Source: Pelobates cultripes (lineage: Eukaryota; Chordata; Amphibia; Anura; Pelobatidae). From it: a stretch of DNA of 64,000 nt. The notes under the pieces were generated by a model that saw only the letters and a list, made by a program, of their open reading frames with translations, was not told the DNA's origin and did not search any database. The position numbers and the translations under genes were made by a program. Position 1 is the stretch's first letter. Every line of letters starts with the position of its first letter. Below, in pieces: positions 9,483 through 34,140 of this stretch. The stretch is taken from the NCBI GenBank assembly GCA_933207985.1, contig OW240917.1, positions 246,456,976 through 246,520,975 of the forward strand. Reading direction: 5' to 3'.

Positions 9483-12402
9483 GTAAGTGAAGTTGTGGGT
9501 TGCTTGGGAGAGAATTTGTGACTTCTTTAAGATGCATTGAACAGACAGTAAAAAAAATTTAAAAAAAGGATACCTTAGCTTATTAGCTTAACATTTAGTT
9601 AAGTCATATGTAGTTCTGATAGATCTAGAAATTATTATTTTTTATTCAAACGTTATTTCTATTTGTTTTTTTACACAGTTACACAAAATAATTTAAACAA
9701 TAATAAACACACAAAAAAGGGAAAAAGGATATATCTAAGCTTTACGTATAACTTAAAATAGAACTCAAAGCTAGATTGTAGATATTGTGCAGCCTATAGT
9801 GTTGGGTTGATGGGATGACCTAAACGTTCATCATTAGATGACTTATAAGGGAGAAGTTAAAGATAAAAAGATGGAAATATAAAGTGAAAATTAATTTGAT
9901 TTGAGTTCTACAAGCATGGGGCGGCTTGATAAAAGACCTTAAAGCAAGCAAGGGAGAACTGGAGAGCCTTTGGTTGTGTGAAGGGTGAAGTGGGGGTGCA
10001 CTTAATTGATATGTATTGATATGTCTTAAATTCTAATTATTATCCTTTTCTTCTGTTTGTTAATTCAGGAAGCTGTTGTATATTTTTACCCTAAATCAGA
10101 AATAAAATGTAAGTATTAATACTTTATTATGAACAAGGGGCTAAATTAGGATGAGAACTATGCTTTTATTATTTTTATAGTTTAATTTATTTATGGGGGG
10201 GGGGAGGAGGGGAGGAGTCCGTTTTAATTTTTCAAAAACAAAAAACTGAGATTCCAGAAAAAAAAATCTACAATGTTATAATCCCCTAATCAAAAAATAA
10301 ATTGATATATGTATTGCTAAGATGAGAAAAAAAAATATTGATGCCTTTGTCCAAAGATCTTCCAAATGCCCAATTCTATTTGTTTAATTTCAGCCTAATT
10401 TTATTATCATTACTATGTATTTATCTGTGTCTTCTATAATAGCTATGCTGTGTTGCATTTCAGTGATTAGATAGATGTAGTTGAGATTTCTGGTAATAGT
10501 ATTTAATACACACTTATCCTGTGTTTATTAAACATGACAGAGTTCATTTTACAGTTTAGTTCTTTGATAGAGAGTTTCATATTCGTGTATCAGAGTGAAA
10601 GACAACCAAAGTCTATGGTATTGATTGCAAATTGTGGTAACATACATATATATGCATGTGGATCCAGCACTCACTCTCCCGGTGCATTGACAGAACTTTG
10701 TAAATAAATCTTGCAGTTTTATTGTGCAATTAGACACCAGAAAATGTGTTGATGGTTCAGTCCTCTATGGGACTTTTCTGAAAACTTGAGAAAAGTCCAA
10801 TAGAGGACTGTGTGTAATCTAGTGCCGTGAAATATATGTATATATATATATATATATCATTGCCTAATAGTTAAGATTTCATTCCATGTAGTCTGAACAC
10901 AGAATTATTATTATTATTGGCATTTATAAAGCACCAACATATTCCAAAGCGCTGTACAATTGGGAAAGACAGCGCAATAAGAACAGACCGATACAACAGG
11001 TAGAGGGCCCTGCACTTGAGCTTACAATCTAAAGGTTAAACTTGGGAGATGAGACAAGAGATAGCAGAGGAATTTGTTTGTTTTGGCAGAGAGAGAGTTA
11101 ATATTATAACTGCAGCAGCTGATAGCATGTGAAAGAAATGAGGAGGTGATTGGCTGTAGTTCCAAACAGCTGATAGAGCATCCTATATCGTTAGGAGGAA
11201 CCGGGGAGGGTAGGTGGGTAGAGCAGAGTAAAATTGAAAGGCCTTGTTGCAAGGATGGATGAAGATTTGGGGCTGAGGAAGAGAGATAAAACAGTTAATT
11301 AAAAAGAATGTTTGTATTTAATATATTTCTCTTGTTAAGTCCTTTTAATATTGCATTTCAGTTTATGCTTTGCACGCTATTTTAAAATACAAAGATATAT
11401 TCTTTGAAAACCCAATCTTCATTATTCATGGAGTGTCCTTTGCAAGTTAAAATTAGGCTCCATAAATTAAAACAAAATAAATTTCACTCTACAGTGTTTC
11501 ACCACTTGCCCTCTAGGTGGAACTTCAATCGCTGTTTAGGAGATTAACCCAAGCAGATTTTTAGAGATCCATAATCTCTTATTTTATAAAGATAATTGGG
11601 GTAGTACATAAGGAAATTTAGCAATATGTTCTAACAATATAGGGATCGCATTATAATATTTGAAATACTCTGGTCATAAACTGAATTAAGAATGGCAAAC
11701 CTTAGTGTTCAATAGCCAAGCTAAGAAGGAGAATTTTTACAAATACAATTTTTTAGTCTCAATTTTGCAATCTGGATTTCATCTAACTGGATCTTTAGTT
11801 TAGAATGTAGAGCTAATCCTATAAGAGCCCACTATCCTCAAGTTAACAAACAAAGCAGAACTAACAGTTTAACTAAGAGAGACTTGACAAACAGCTTGCA
11901 ACATTTAAACCTTAACAGCCGGGTGGGAGAATTTTTTTTTCTATTGCATAACTTGCTGGTTAACTTGATTTGTAAAGACTCACTGTTTTGCTGATAAAAC
12001 TTTATACAAGAAATGACAAAATAGTAATGTGCATAGCTCTAAATTTGCCCATTGATTATCTGAAAATTATAAAGTAGACCCGCCAACATTAGAATCATAA
12101 TCAGCATTAGAATCCTCTTCCTCCATAATCCTTTCTCTGCAGCAATAATGTATACACGGCAAAATAGCTATATTTATTTTATATGGGCTCCAGTTTAAAT
12201 GCTTATATGTGTGTGTGCGCCCAAGATTTAAGAATTAATTCTCATAAGAATTAAAAAGGTTTCATCGGTTTTCTTAAAGAGAGTGCATCTATGCTTAATA
12301 AACTGTTCAATGTACTGCTGATGAGAATAAATTTGACTCGCTAACATTTTTTTGTACTCCAGTGTAAAGTAGAAATTAATTTAAGAAATGTGTATTTTGT
12401 AG
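9483..12402 (+). other. MYH copy 1 introns 1 and 2, with interspersed repeat
   Basis: Noncoding apart from exon 2. It contains a CArG-like ACTTATAAGG at 9841-9850, a short TA microsatellite near 10836-10856, and at about 10908-11270 an interspersed repeat with gcaccaacatattcc and gcgctgtacaatt, a signature common in frog genomes. The copy 2 counterpart lacks this repeat and instead carries two TTAA MITEs. Confidence 0.55.
10069..10108 (+). other. MYH: MYH copy 1, 5'-UTR exon 2
   Basis: A 40-nt noncoding exon beginning gaagctgttgta after ttaattcag and ending cagaaataaaat before gtaagt. It matches 37823-37867 of copy 2, including both splice sites. Vertebrate sarcomeric myosin genes typically have two noncoding exons before the exon that carries the ATG, which fits. 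Translation starts only in exon 3. Confidence 0.65.
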
Positions 12403-12414
12403 ACACCAGCAATC

Positions 12415-24514
<12,100 letters not shown>

Positions 24515-24650
24515 AGAAGCTTAAATAACTGAAGAGAGAGAAACTTGCAAAATGTGAATTTCTTTCTTCCAGCACCTTACCTCCCACCACATCCCCTACT
24601 TTACCCTAAATAAATTATATATTGAATTTCTAAATATGTTGTCATGCTAC
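24515..24650 (+). terminator. MYH: MYH copy 1 3' UTR and polyadenylation signal
   Basis: The 3' UTR follows the stop at 24514 within the last exon. AATAAA lies at 24609-24614, about 95 bases past the stop, and aligns with the signal of copy 2. The cleavage site is presumed 10-30 bases further. Confidence 0.75.
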
Positions 24651-26350
24651 TTGCTTGAAATAGATTGATTATAACAATTATATTACATCTGTTCCTTCAG
24701 TAAGGTGTAAGCATCTTTATAATATCTGATTGATAAGCGTATAAACCACAGTTTAAAAAATATATATATATATTTTTTTTCCTTTAAAAAAATATTCATT
24801 AGCAATAGACATCAAAGGGGGACTGATGGTTTTTGAATATTATGCTTTCTTATTCCTTATATTTAGCAAATATAAATACACTTGTAAAGTCTGAAAAACA
24901 AAATTAAATGTAGGAATCCCTAACTCTTAATCCTGCAACTGAGCGACTCCATTTTACCTCCCTCTCAATCATTGTTATAAGCTCTGTCCTTTGTACCTGG
25001 CAGTCAGCACAGAAAAAAAGAGTCTAAATTGAAAAAAAAAAAAATGTCCTTTTGTCTAATTTACAATATTTGCTCTGGCCTAAAACTGGATTGGGATGTA
25101 ATTTGCTAAATCTTTTCTATAGATTTAAAAAATATATATTTTATGCACTATTGCATATAAAAGGCTAACAAACATTAGAGCTGATTTTCAATGTTTTATT
25201 CAACAATGTAACTTTCAGTAGAGAGCGTTCCCCTTTAATTAGTCATGTGAACGACTTTCCAGTTCCACAAAGACATTTAAAGGGAAACTATAATGCCAGA
25301 AAAACAAAAGTTGCCTAAAGATCCATTAGTCCCTCTAGTTTGTCAAAAACTGCAATAATTACCATTGCAGGGTTTAGGGACCTGGACACTGCATCCAGAT
25401 CACTTCGATGAGCTGAAATGGACTGGGTACCCATAGTGTCCCTGAAACAGCATGAAGTATATAATGATTACACTGGTTATATATCTATAAACAAAATGAC
25501 ACGTGTTTATAAGCTTGTTATAAAAATGCCACATTAATATAGATTGATTAAATTAAAATTGATATCATAAAGAATGACATTCATGTTGATTTCCTGTGTT
25601 GCTCAGAAATTTGTTGAAAATCAACTCTAATTTTTAAACAACCCTTTGAACTTTTGACCAGACAAAACTTAATTGTTCATAAAATCATTACTCTGTTCGA
25701 GCGCCAGCAGTGCCGAAATTGGCAAGTGGATATTCCAACATTTACCTTCAGCAATGGCTTGTTAAGTCCCACCTCTTAGAGACTTCTTTTTTTGATATTT
25801 ATATAGTGCCAACTTAGTCCGTAGCATTGTACAATACAGGAGATACAGGCAAATAATGTAAACGTGCTGATACAAAAAGACAAGAAGACCTTGCCACCAA
25901 ATTTATAATCTAGCAAATACAGTACTTTTATAAAAAATTGGGTAGCAAGATAACTTACGAGCTTACAATCTAAAGGTAATAGTGGGTAGTTGCGACATGA
26001 GGATGCAGGGGTATGTACAATCGTTAAATAGTTACGGTTAGAGGAAGCTGAGGGAACATCCTATAAGGAAAGGAGGAGCACGAATGGGTGGTGGGATTTA
26101 GGTAGCAAAAGTTTAGAAACATCTGCTTTTGCAGAGGGAAATCAAGGTGCAGGTCTGGATCTGGAGAAAGACGGAAGGCAAAGGAAGTTGAGAATCCACA
26201 TGCTTTCCTGCAGAAAATGAGGGTGGGGCCGGGGGGATGTAGAGCATTTGGTGTGATATTGAAACATTTTGGCAAAAATATGAATAATGCATATGCATAC
26301 AAAAAATTGAAGCATTAGTTTTAAAATATAAAGAAATAAAAAGTACCATG
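24651..26350. other. 3' flank of MYH copy 1 with interspersed repeats
   Basis: No gene. At about 25278-25450 there is a fragment of the TTAA MITE family (aaagggaaactataatgccag). At about 25790-26060 lies a repeat with tatatagtgccaactta and gcattgtacaata, related to the frog repeat at 10908. Both have counterparts after copy 2, so they predate the duplication. Confidence 0.5.
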
Positions 26351-26945
26351 CATTGGCATACTAACAGATAGGCGGTCCACCCTGGGTGCCACTCATTAAA
26401 GGAGTGCCATTCAGGGTCGGACTGAGTGGAATTGTGGCCAGGAGGTGCGATCCCTGGGTAACCGTCAGGAGGAGCACTGCACATGCCTCCCTTCCTGCTG
26501 TTGACTGCATGTAGTGTGGCAGACCATGGTAGAGGATAGTCTGTATGCTTTACCCAGTACTGGGTACAAGAAACAGAGGCTCCTCCGTGGACCACCCGCT
26601 CAGCCACGCTACATGGAGAGAGGTGAGACTGAGCAGGCACAGGGGGAAGTGGTGGACAAAAGAAGGGAACAGGATGGGTGGGGGGACAAAGACACACAGA
26701 GGGGCAGAGATGGGCACAAAGACAAAAAGGGCCTAAGAGGGGCATAAAAGTCTCACAGGGGCTGGAGGGTACATAGAGACACACAGAAGGGCTGAGGGGA
26801 CAAAGACACACCGAGCAGCTGGGAAGTACAAAGACACAGAGGAGCTGGGAAGCACAAAGACACACAGGGGGACTAGGAGGCACAAAGACACAGAGGGGCT
26901 GAGGGGGGACAGAGACACAGAAGGGCTGAGAGGGGACATAGACTA
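26351..26945. repeat. hAT-like end and purine-rich minisatellite
   Basis: CATTGGCATACTAACAG (26351) matches CAGCGGCATACTAACAG at 57357 after copy 2 and resembles the 'cagnggcgtact' ends of hAT-like repeats. From about 26620 to 26945 the + strand is a purine-rich imperfect minisatellite of cacaaagacacagaggggctg-type units about 30 bp long. Minus-strand frames across it are repeat artefacts. Confidence 0.55.
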
Positions 26946-27110
26946 ATTTACAGAGCAGAAGCCAATTAATTAATTTGTAACAAGGCCAGCATTACATATA
27001 CAAGACCAGATAATAGCCAGAAACTTTTTACATTAATAATAGAAACTTTATTTCACATTAATATTAACACACAAGGGACATAGTCAGAAGAGTCAGTACA
27101 GCTTACATCC

Positions 27111-28174
27111 AGCACGTTTATTCCTTGTCCTGCCTGCAGTGTGAACTTAGATCTCACTCAGTCTCTCCTCTAAATGTGTTTACTTTTCAAAGCTGAAAAA
27201 AAAAAAAGAAAAAAAAGCCATCTCCTGAGATTTTTTAACATATTGCTTTTTTGGAATAATGATTTCACAAACGGCTGTATTTTTAATCAGCATATACTAA
27301 TCTAAAATAAAATATGCACAACGAGCCCCAAACAATTACATTTTATTTCATCCATGGACCTGGAAAATATTTTTTTTTTAGATTGAAATTGTATGTCTCC
27401 CCCAGTGTCATGTTGGTTTGCTGGAACATAATGTTCATATAATTAAAAATAAATAAATAAATGAATAAATAACTACATTTAAAAAAATAATAATATATAT
27501 ATCACCCTTTTAGGTTTGAAACATCGATTATTTTATACACAGAAAGGATGAATTTATTGATTTTTTTTTTTAGGGAACTCTCCTTTAAATAAAAATAATT
27601 GTTTTTTTTAATAGGAAGAATAATTATGGACAAATTAAAAATCTTTTTTTGGTATTTCACTATTTAGCATGAATTAAGATGTCTGACCTTGCACACACTG
27701 CCTGTACATTCTTACAGCATGAGAAGAAAGCTTTGAAACAAACAGGAGAGATAAACGAGAACATTTATTTAAATAGTTATTTAAAACCCACTTTACTTCT
27801 TGTTGATGGCAACAAAAGGGTTAAAAACGTGGCGCTAAACCTTTTATTACATCATAGAAATATACAAATGTTTCACATTTGTCCATATAACAATTAAAAC
27901 AAGTAAACCAATTCCCCTGGCCAATGGGGAACACTTTTTCAGAGTGTGTTTTTGGCAGAAAGAAAATTGCCAAGTCAAATCAGAAGTGAGTGATAAATGC
28001 ACAGGGGAATAAGATTGTTGCTTTAACTGCAGATTCTCCCCCAACAGGAGAAGATGTCGTTTTCTTACACAGGAGACATGAGTGATGAAACAGAGCAGAA
28101 AAAGAAAAAACAGCCCCTAAAGTCTTAAACATAACCTTTATTATATCAAATAAAATCAATCAAGTCACCATTAT
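27111..28174. other. AT-rich spacer without recognised features
   Basis: Beyond the duplicated unit the sequence is AT-rich with homopolymer runs. Only short frames occur, and I see no splice-linked coding pattern. Confidence 0.4.
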
Positions 28175-28480
28175 GGTCTAACTTACCTAAATGCTCACCA
28201 CCAACCTAAACATGACCCATTTGTTAGAATGAAACTTATGCAAACAATTGGAACCTAGAAACCCCGGTGCCTATACTAGTATTTAATCTAAATTACTAAT
28301 GCACTTACCTGAACTGCTGCAGGCCTGTGCTTCAGTGGCAAATGGCTTGGCTGGCATTTGCTGGGTCTTCAGGTTAAGAGGCTGAACCCTAGCTGGGCCT
28401 TGTGTATGTGATGGACCGTTTACATCACCTAAGGGAGAGAGTTGGATCAGACCCTTGGTCACTAAAGGGGAAAACCAGTT
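28175..28480 (+). repeat. Retroelement-associated repeat, second copy of 4385-4740
   Basis: Shared blocks with 4385-4740 include cttacctaaatgctcacca, aacatgacccatttgt, cctatactag, gcaggcctgtg and cactaaagggg. It leads into a DIRS-type reverse transcriptase fragment, suggesting that the repeat is part of that element. Confidence 0.5.
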
Positions 28481-28800
28481 TGGACTGGCATCAGCTCCAG
28501 GGGTCTTCACAAAGATTTTAACCCTATTGGCTGCAACTCTAAGGGAAGGAGGCGTATCTATAGTACCGTATCTAGACCATTGGTGCATCAAAGCAGAATC
28601 CAGAAGTCAACTTCAAGAAAATCTCTGTTACAATCCAACTTCTTGAGGATCATGGTTGGATTATACACAAAAAGAAGTCTTAACTTCATCCAACTGTAAA
28701 GACCCAATTTCTGGGTTTAATCGTAGACTTAAGACCCTTGTCTCTCTATCTTCCTCTACACAAATAAAAGAAGATAAAAAAGGAAATATATTTTCTTCAG
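28470..28800 (+). pseudogene. DIRS-type reverse transcriptase fragment, catalytic motif damaged
   Basis: The reading frame shows QFGLASAPGVFTKILTLLAA, then IVPYLDHWCIKA, matching the DIRS-family reverse transcriptase pattern FGLASAPRVFTK...YLDD. The second catalytic Asp is replaced by His (CAT at 28578-28580). After a frame change the next conserved block follows (GWIIHKKKS, then a LGLI-like stretch near 28715) broken by stops. In DIRS elements this enzyme copies element RNA before integration by a tyrosine recombinase. This copy is dead. Confidence 0.7.
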
Positions 28801-29009
28801 CAAGAACCAGTGTGTACGGTATAAAAAGCCATGAGTATTCTGGGAACACTCACATCACCGATACCAGCGGTCAAATGGGCAAGATGAGACCATTTCAATG
28901 GGAAATTTGATCAATTTGGACAAAAAAGGAGGACGATCTAAATGTGGAGCTCAGTCTATCTTACTGGGCTTATGTGAAATGTTCAATCAGGGATATTTCT
29001 CCCAAACAT

Positions 29010-30588
29010 TAAATTACAATTATTTACATAGTGCCAAAATATTAGTGAAGCTGTACAATATGTAAGCTAACACAAACATTCCAGACAAAACGTGTTTTAA
29101 AATACAGGAACGGTAGATGAAGAGGGACCTACCCAAAGAAGTTTACAATCTAAAAGTTTAGGATTTTCCTTGGACAGGTAAATCACACCTGGAGGAGTCC
29201 AGACATTGTGTAAACCAGCAGTTGGCTTGATTTGATCACACATGTAGGCCATAAATGCTATGGAGTGGAAATGGTAATTTAGCTTCTCTTATTAGGCTCT
29301 AGGCCTACGCAGCCCAAAATACCAAACTGCAGTCCAACATACTTCATGTCCACAGGTGTAGCGTTTGGGATATATGCATTTTGTAACTTCTGAAATCTAT
29401 GTGCTATTATATATGCAAGTACATTTATAATTTTTATTTTCCTTCGGTGAATGCTCTATTTTGTTTCGGTTATATCACATTACCAATGTGTAGATATTTC
29501 TTGCGGCGTTCCTTTCATCTCTTTCACAAGCGATTCCTAGAGAGTAAGACATGGCGCACTGGTCTATGGTATTCAGTGTACTGTAAACATTTTGAGATCA
29601 GGACTGCAATAAGCTTCCTTCCCTAGCAATTCATTTTTTATAACACATAACTCTAAAATTGGGATTTCTTCCAGTCTTTAACTCCTCCAAATACGTTTAT
29701 TCTCCCTTAACCTATTTTGTAACCACAAACTCACAATCCACTTCTGGGTCTATTCCAATTTCCCTATATCTTTATTCCTACCTTTGACATTAGGGGGCCC
29801 TTTGTAGGTTTCATTTTTCTTTTCCTACATTTATTCATGGAGTTTTCTCCATATGTTTAAAGTATCTCTACAATGGCTATTTGTGAGGCTGGCCACGCTA
29901 ATGGTTTAATTAGTGGTTAACTATTTGTCTTAATAGCCTGCATGTTAATCACGAATAGGGATTTATATCCCTTTTTTTCCCTATTATATATTTGGTTGTA
30001 GTATGTTATTAATCACTCTATAATGCTGACTAATATATTTTTCATATATAAGTGACAAAATTACTAAACAAAACACCTTAAATGCCACCAACGAAAATAT
30101 GAATAAAAAGAGCAATTGCCCTTCTTTATTCTGAAAACTGTAGAGATTATAAGATTCCTCCAAAACTTGGTTTTCTGTCTGTATAAGTTATTATTTCCAT
30201 GTATATGCATATTTACATGAAATTACTGTATATCACATTATGCTCTGGCTGAGTTTATTACTAACTGTGTGTATTTTATTACCCCGCAGATACGAATAAG
30301 GTTCTAATTTACAGTTTAATACTGGTGGTGTTCCAGAATTACTCCAGTAGGCAGTCCCATCAGATGGGGATGGTATACTTTGTGATTCAGGAGTCATAAT
30401 CCACAGGCTCCTGTATGGTGGGTTCTCTAGGTGAAATAGTTCACGCCCTGTGCTTTATCTTGCAAGATCCCATTTGTTATGACTCCAGCTTGGACATTTG
30501 GAAAAAAACACATTTTTACTTAAGCGGCAGTCATGATTTTCCTACCTATCTACTATGGATGAAAATGTAAACCTATGTCCTTCTAGTA
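29010..30588. other. Spacer with a short frog-type repeat
   Basis: At about 29015-29160 a repeat with ttatttacatagtgcc and gctgtacaatatg resembles those at 10908 and 25790. From 29160 to 30300 nothing was recognised. From about 30340 a segment with gttatgactccagcttggac-like text recurs loosely near 30945 and may be LTR sequence of the Ngaro/DIRS remnant downstream. Confidence 0.35.
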
Positions 30589-30797
30589 CAGGGGTTCTCA
30601 ACGTTAGTCCTCAGGACCCCCTACCAGTCCAGGATTTGGGGATTACCTGGGTGTGTCTCAGGTGTTTAGAAAAAGGGGAAAAAACACCTTAGACTCTAAG
30701 GTGTTTTTTTTCTTTTCTAAACACCTTAGACACACCCAGGTAATCTCTAAACCCTGGACTGGTAGGGGGTCCTGAGGACTAACGTTGAGAACCCCTG
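30589..30797. mobile_element. hAT-type MITE, near-perfect hairpin
   Basis: A 209-bp element begins CAGGGGTTCTCAACGTTAGT and ends with its inverse, flanked by the 8-bp target duplication ttctagta (30581-30588 and 30798-30805). The inverted repeat runs almost the whole length, with arms meeting near 30690. The 8-bp duplication and CAGGGG ends identify hAT. The few arm mismatches suggest a recent insertion. It encodes nothing. Confidence 0.93.
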
Positions 30798-30805
30798 TTC
30801 TAGTA

Positions 30806-32300
30806 GCTTTTTATATATACTGGGGAGCTAAGGGTGGAGTAGCCCTTTGTAAGGCTTGGAGGGAAGGAGACTGGAGGTGGGCACTGCATTTAGTTTTTTA
30901 ACCTTTTAATGCTACCTGTCCTGTGATAAATGGGCAACTACCTCCCACTTGTTATGACTGACGCTTTGACTATGGAAAAATAAATTTACGGTAAGTAAAA
31001 GTTAATATTTTTTGTTTCTTTTGCATTTATGGATTGTGGTAGCAGCGCGGCTTTCAAGGGTTAAGGATGAGGGACTATTCAAATGTATTTATTCTATGTT
31101 ACAGTCGGCTTGCTCCAAGGAGGAGAGTGCATTCCCCCCGGGTACTGCCACTATATTAAGGAAAAAAAAATTTATGGTAAGTAAAATTTCTGTTATTTAT
31201 ATATCGGAATTTGTATTTATTTTCCTCTATAGTGAATTTTAGCATTCAACTGCAGAGTTTTTGTTGTGAGAATAGTCACCATGTCAGCAATATTTCTGTT
31301 AGGAAAAAAGAAAAAAAAAACATACGTAGGCTTAATACTACTTTCTTGTGATCTGTGCTGGTGCAAGCTGTAGTTTATCTCTGGAAAGATACACGTTGAA
31401 AACAGATTTATGGATACATTTGCTTCTCAAACTTTTTGGATGATTCAGCATACAGATAACATTCAAAGATCAGCAATATGGAACTGCACTCAATCCCTTT
31501 AAACAAAAGGAATCTGGGTGCAACCAGACCTGGTCTCAGTACCAGCTTGACAAAGACCATGTAGGTCAAAACGTTGTGACTTGGCTGTGGATTTAATAAA
31601 TTGCCTTTTTTTTTTTTTTTGGAGTGCCTGGACCTCTCTACATTTGTTTTACCATTCAAATCATTGTCAAAAAGTATTATCTAATAGTAGTCCCCTGGGT
31701 GTATTAAAATGCACACATGCTATGATAAGAACAGTAAAGTTAGGGGTATGGCTAGAACAGGGCTGTCATACATACAATACTCACTATTCCCCCCCAGGCG
31801 CTTGCTGTACTGGGAGGAAGTGATTACATTTGACTTCCTTTCCTCTCGACTCCCGTCTTTGGTCTGAATGGAGAGCACTTTGTGGCTGATTCCACACATT
31901 TTGCACATTATATTGTTTAAAATTTTTAGAACATTAAACAAATATCACTGCGTTCACGCACTTTAGTTGCATATTTGTTTGTAAAAATAGTTTTAAAGGT
32001 ATATCACACATTTATTTCTTTGTTTTTTGCAAGTAATACTAGCCTTTCTTTCCTTATGTGCCTCGTTCGGGCTAAATTAGTTCGTTCATATGCGCGTCCG
32101 CTTCTTTTAAATCACTATTCAATAGCTAACGTCAATTCATGTCAAAACTCACGCACTGCTTAATTTACCGAATGGCATGATTACTGTGTTAACTTTAGGC
32201 TCTGGGAATGGTTTCTTTCGAATGTTGAACGCGTTTTATTTTATTATGTTTAAAGATTGTTACCAACGAATTTCGTACTCATGTTAAATAGAAACCAGTA
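30806..32300. other. Spacer with a decayed PLE-type tail
   Basis: At 31541-31586 ccagcttgacaaagacc...ggtcaaaacgttgtg is a mutated hammerhead-like hairpin followed by a T-run, typical of old Penelope-related tails. The rest shows no gene. Twin segments ending ttacggtaagtaaa (30990) and ttatggtaagtaaaa (31172) hint at repeated LTR sequence. Confidence 0.4.
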
Positions 32301-33012
32301 CGCCATCTAGTGTCCTTATTTTCAAATTACACGAAAAAGTTCATTGGCTGTAAATGGTGTTCTCTCTTGTTATCTCAATATTTAGTGTTCAGTATTAACA
32401 CATTGTTTTCAGGCATCGTGTACGGGTTTGTTTGCTTAGCTATGCCCAAATGTCGAATTTCTCATTATAGGTCCTGGTTGTCACCTCGCAGAAGTTTATC
32501 AACGTAATATTGTACTTTTGTTCCAATTCATTACCGGTATGTTGGCATCAGATTTTGTTTGCTTTTTGTTGCGATTACATATTTAACTTCATCCGGACAA
32601 TGTGACAGAGTTTCCTTGTTCTTGCTTAGGTTCCTGCATTCAGAAACTTAGGCCAAGGTATTTTAACTATGTTGTCAGCATTCCACACTGAGGTGGGTCT
32701 GCTGATATTACTAGATCGATATGTGTTTTGTTTGGATTTCCCAGAAATACTAAATAATTCATATTTATATTGGGTTCAGTTCCTAATTTTCAATACAAGA
32801 GTGTCATGCCTAGAACTTACGTACTGGAAGGTACGTTATAATTTTAATACTTCTTCAGCCATTCATCACTTTCCCATATTGATTTACTTGTCACAACGGT
32901 AGCTTTATAATATAATTTTGCCACTTGGCATTAATATAAAGCTTGCCCGTTCTAGTTATTAAACTAGGTTCACATACTTATATTATTCTTTTACGTTCAT
33001 AGCATCTTTAAC

Positions 33013-34140
33013 GTGTCGGCTCATGGTGATGATATCTCCATACCAAGTACCCCCTCTAGATCCTGTTTTGCATCCAGGCTCACCGAAGCCCCTAGTCCAA
33101 CCTCCAGTTACAGGTCTTGGACTGTTCCTAAGATTACGGCTGAATTGAGGTGCAGGAGCATACCTTTCCCAGCCACAGCTAGGAGAGCTGAATTGTTCCG
33201 ATTATTGAAAGCCACTAGTGATAATGAAAGACTGGGTAACAGCCAAAAAGGTTCGATTCAAAACAGTCTGGCAGAACTATGTAACATGGTCTCATCTGTA
33301 GCAGCTTCCATTTCCAATAATAACACCAGATTAAAGGATTTGGAATCAGCTAACGGTCCTGGCCAGTCTACAAACCCTGTCGTTAATTTACCTTTTCCCC
33401 CAACCTGAATCTACTCACCTGGTTAATTCAAATTTACTTACCCTGTCAAGTCAACCTTCCCTGATCATTACACCTGTGCGCCTGGTGCCCTTGGACCATA
33501 GAAAAGATAACTTGGAAGGCAAGGATGTCAGTTTGTTACCACTATTAATTGCCCCACAAGATAGTGAGAAACCTTTCTGTGGTTCTTAAAACTAGAGATC
33601 AAAGACTCAATAAGAAACGGACTATCCCAGAGGTTGTTTTTGCATTCAGCCTGTTCAGGGATGTCTTCTATTCAAACTATGCACTTCTTAAAAGGGAACT
33701 GAAACTCTACTTGTATAAACCAGCGGACTTTGGGCACAAGTATGGAGGGTACGCGTTCTACGATTATCATAAATCCTTATGATCCTTAGAGTTCCTTATG
33801 TTTCAGAGCCCACGCCAAAACTATGTGCCAAAACTATGTGCCCTAATAAACTGTAACAAAACAATGACAACCACCAATAAAGGTTGACATTCTGTACCGT
33901 TACTTAAGTCATCTAACTTCATTTTTGTGTGAAGGTTTTTCTTCTGGATTTCACACATGTATGGTGTCCCTTCCAAAAGGCAAGGTAGAATGTCCTAACC
34001 TACTTTTGCATAAAGAAATTTCCAATGGTTTTGTGATAGGCCCCTTTGAAGGTGGAGGTTATTTAGTAACTCCAATGGCAATTAAAAGTAAGCCCACCTG
34101 CCACGTCAATGCTGCCATCCACCCCATGTGTGCCCTATTA
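33013..34140 (+). pseudogene. Ngaro/DIRS-like retrotransposon ORF remnants
   Basis: Three frame-shifted pieces lie in order. Piece 1 (33013-33408) has a SAP-like block WTVPKITAELRCRSIPFPAT. Piece 2 (33549-33782) has KYGGYAFYDYHKSL, a gag-type motif known from Ngaro/DIRS elements. Piece 3 (33925 to about 34060) has PNLLLHKEISNGFVIGPFE, like the start of DIRS reverse transcriptase. Stops and frame changes separate them, so the element is inactive. No tyrosine recombinase was seen. The assignment is from motif memory and needs a database search. Confidence 0.6.

Noticed and set aside
26113..26883. 256-codon minus-strand frame rich in Pro, Cys and Ser
   Set aside because: It crosses a purine-rich minisatellite and a hAT-like end. 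Composition is repeat-driven and the frame is not shared by the duplicated flank at 57400.
32295..32320. CTCF-like site (gccatctagtgtcc) in the spacer
   Set aside because: Only part of the consensus fits and there is no paralogous copy for comparison.
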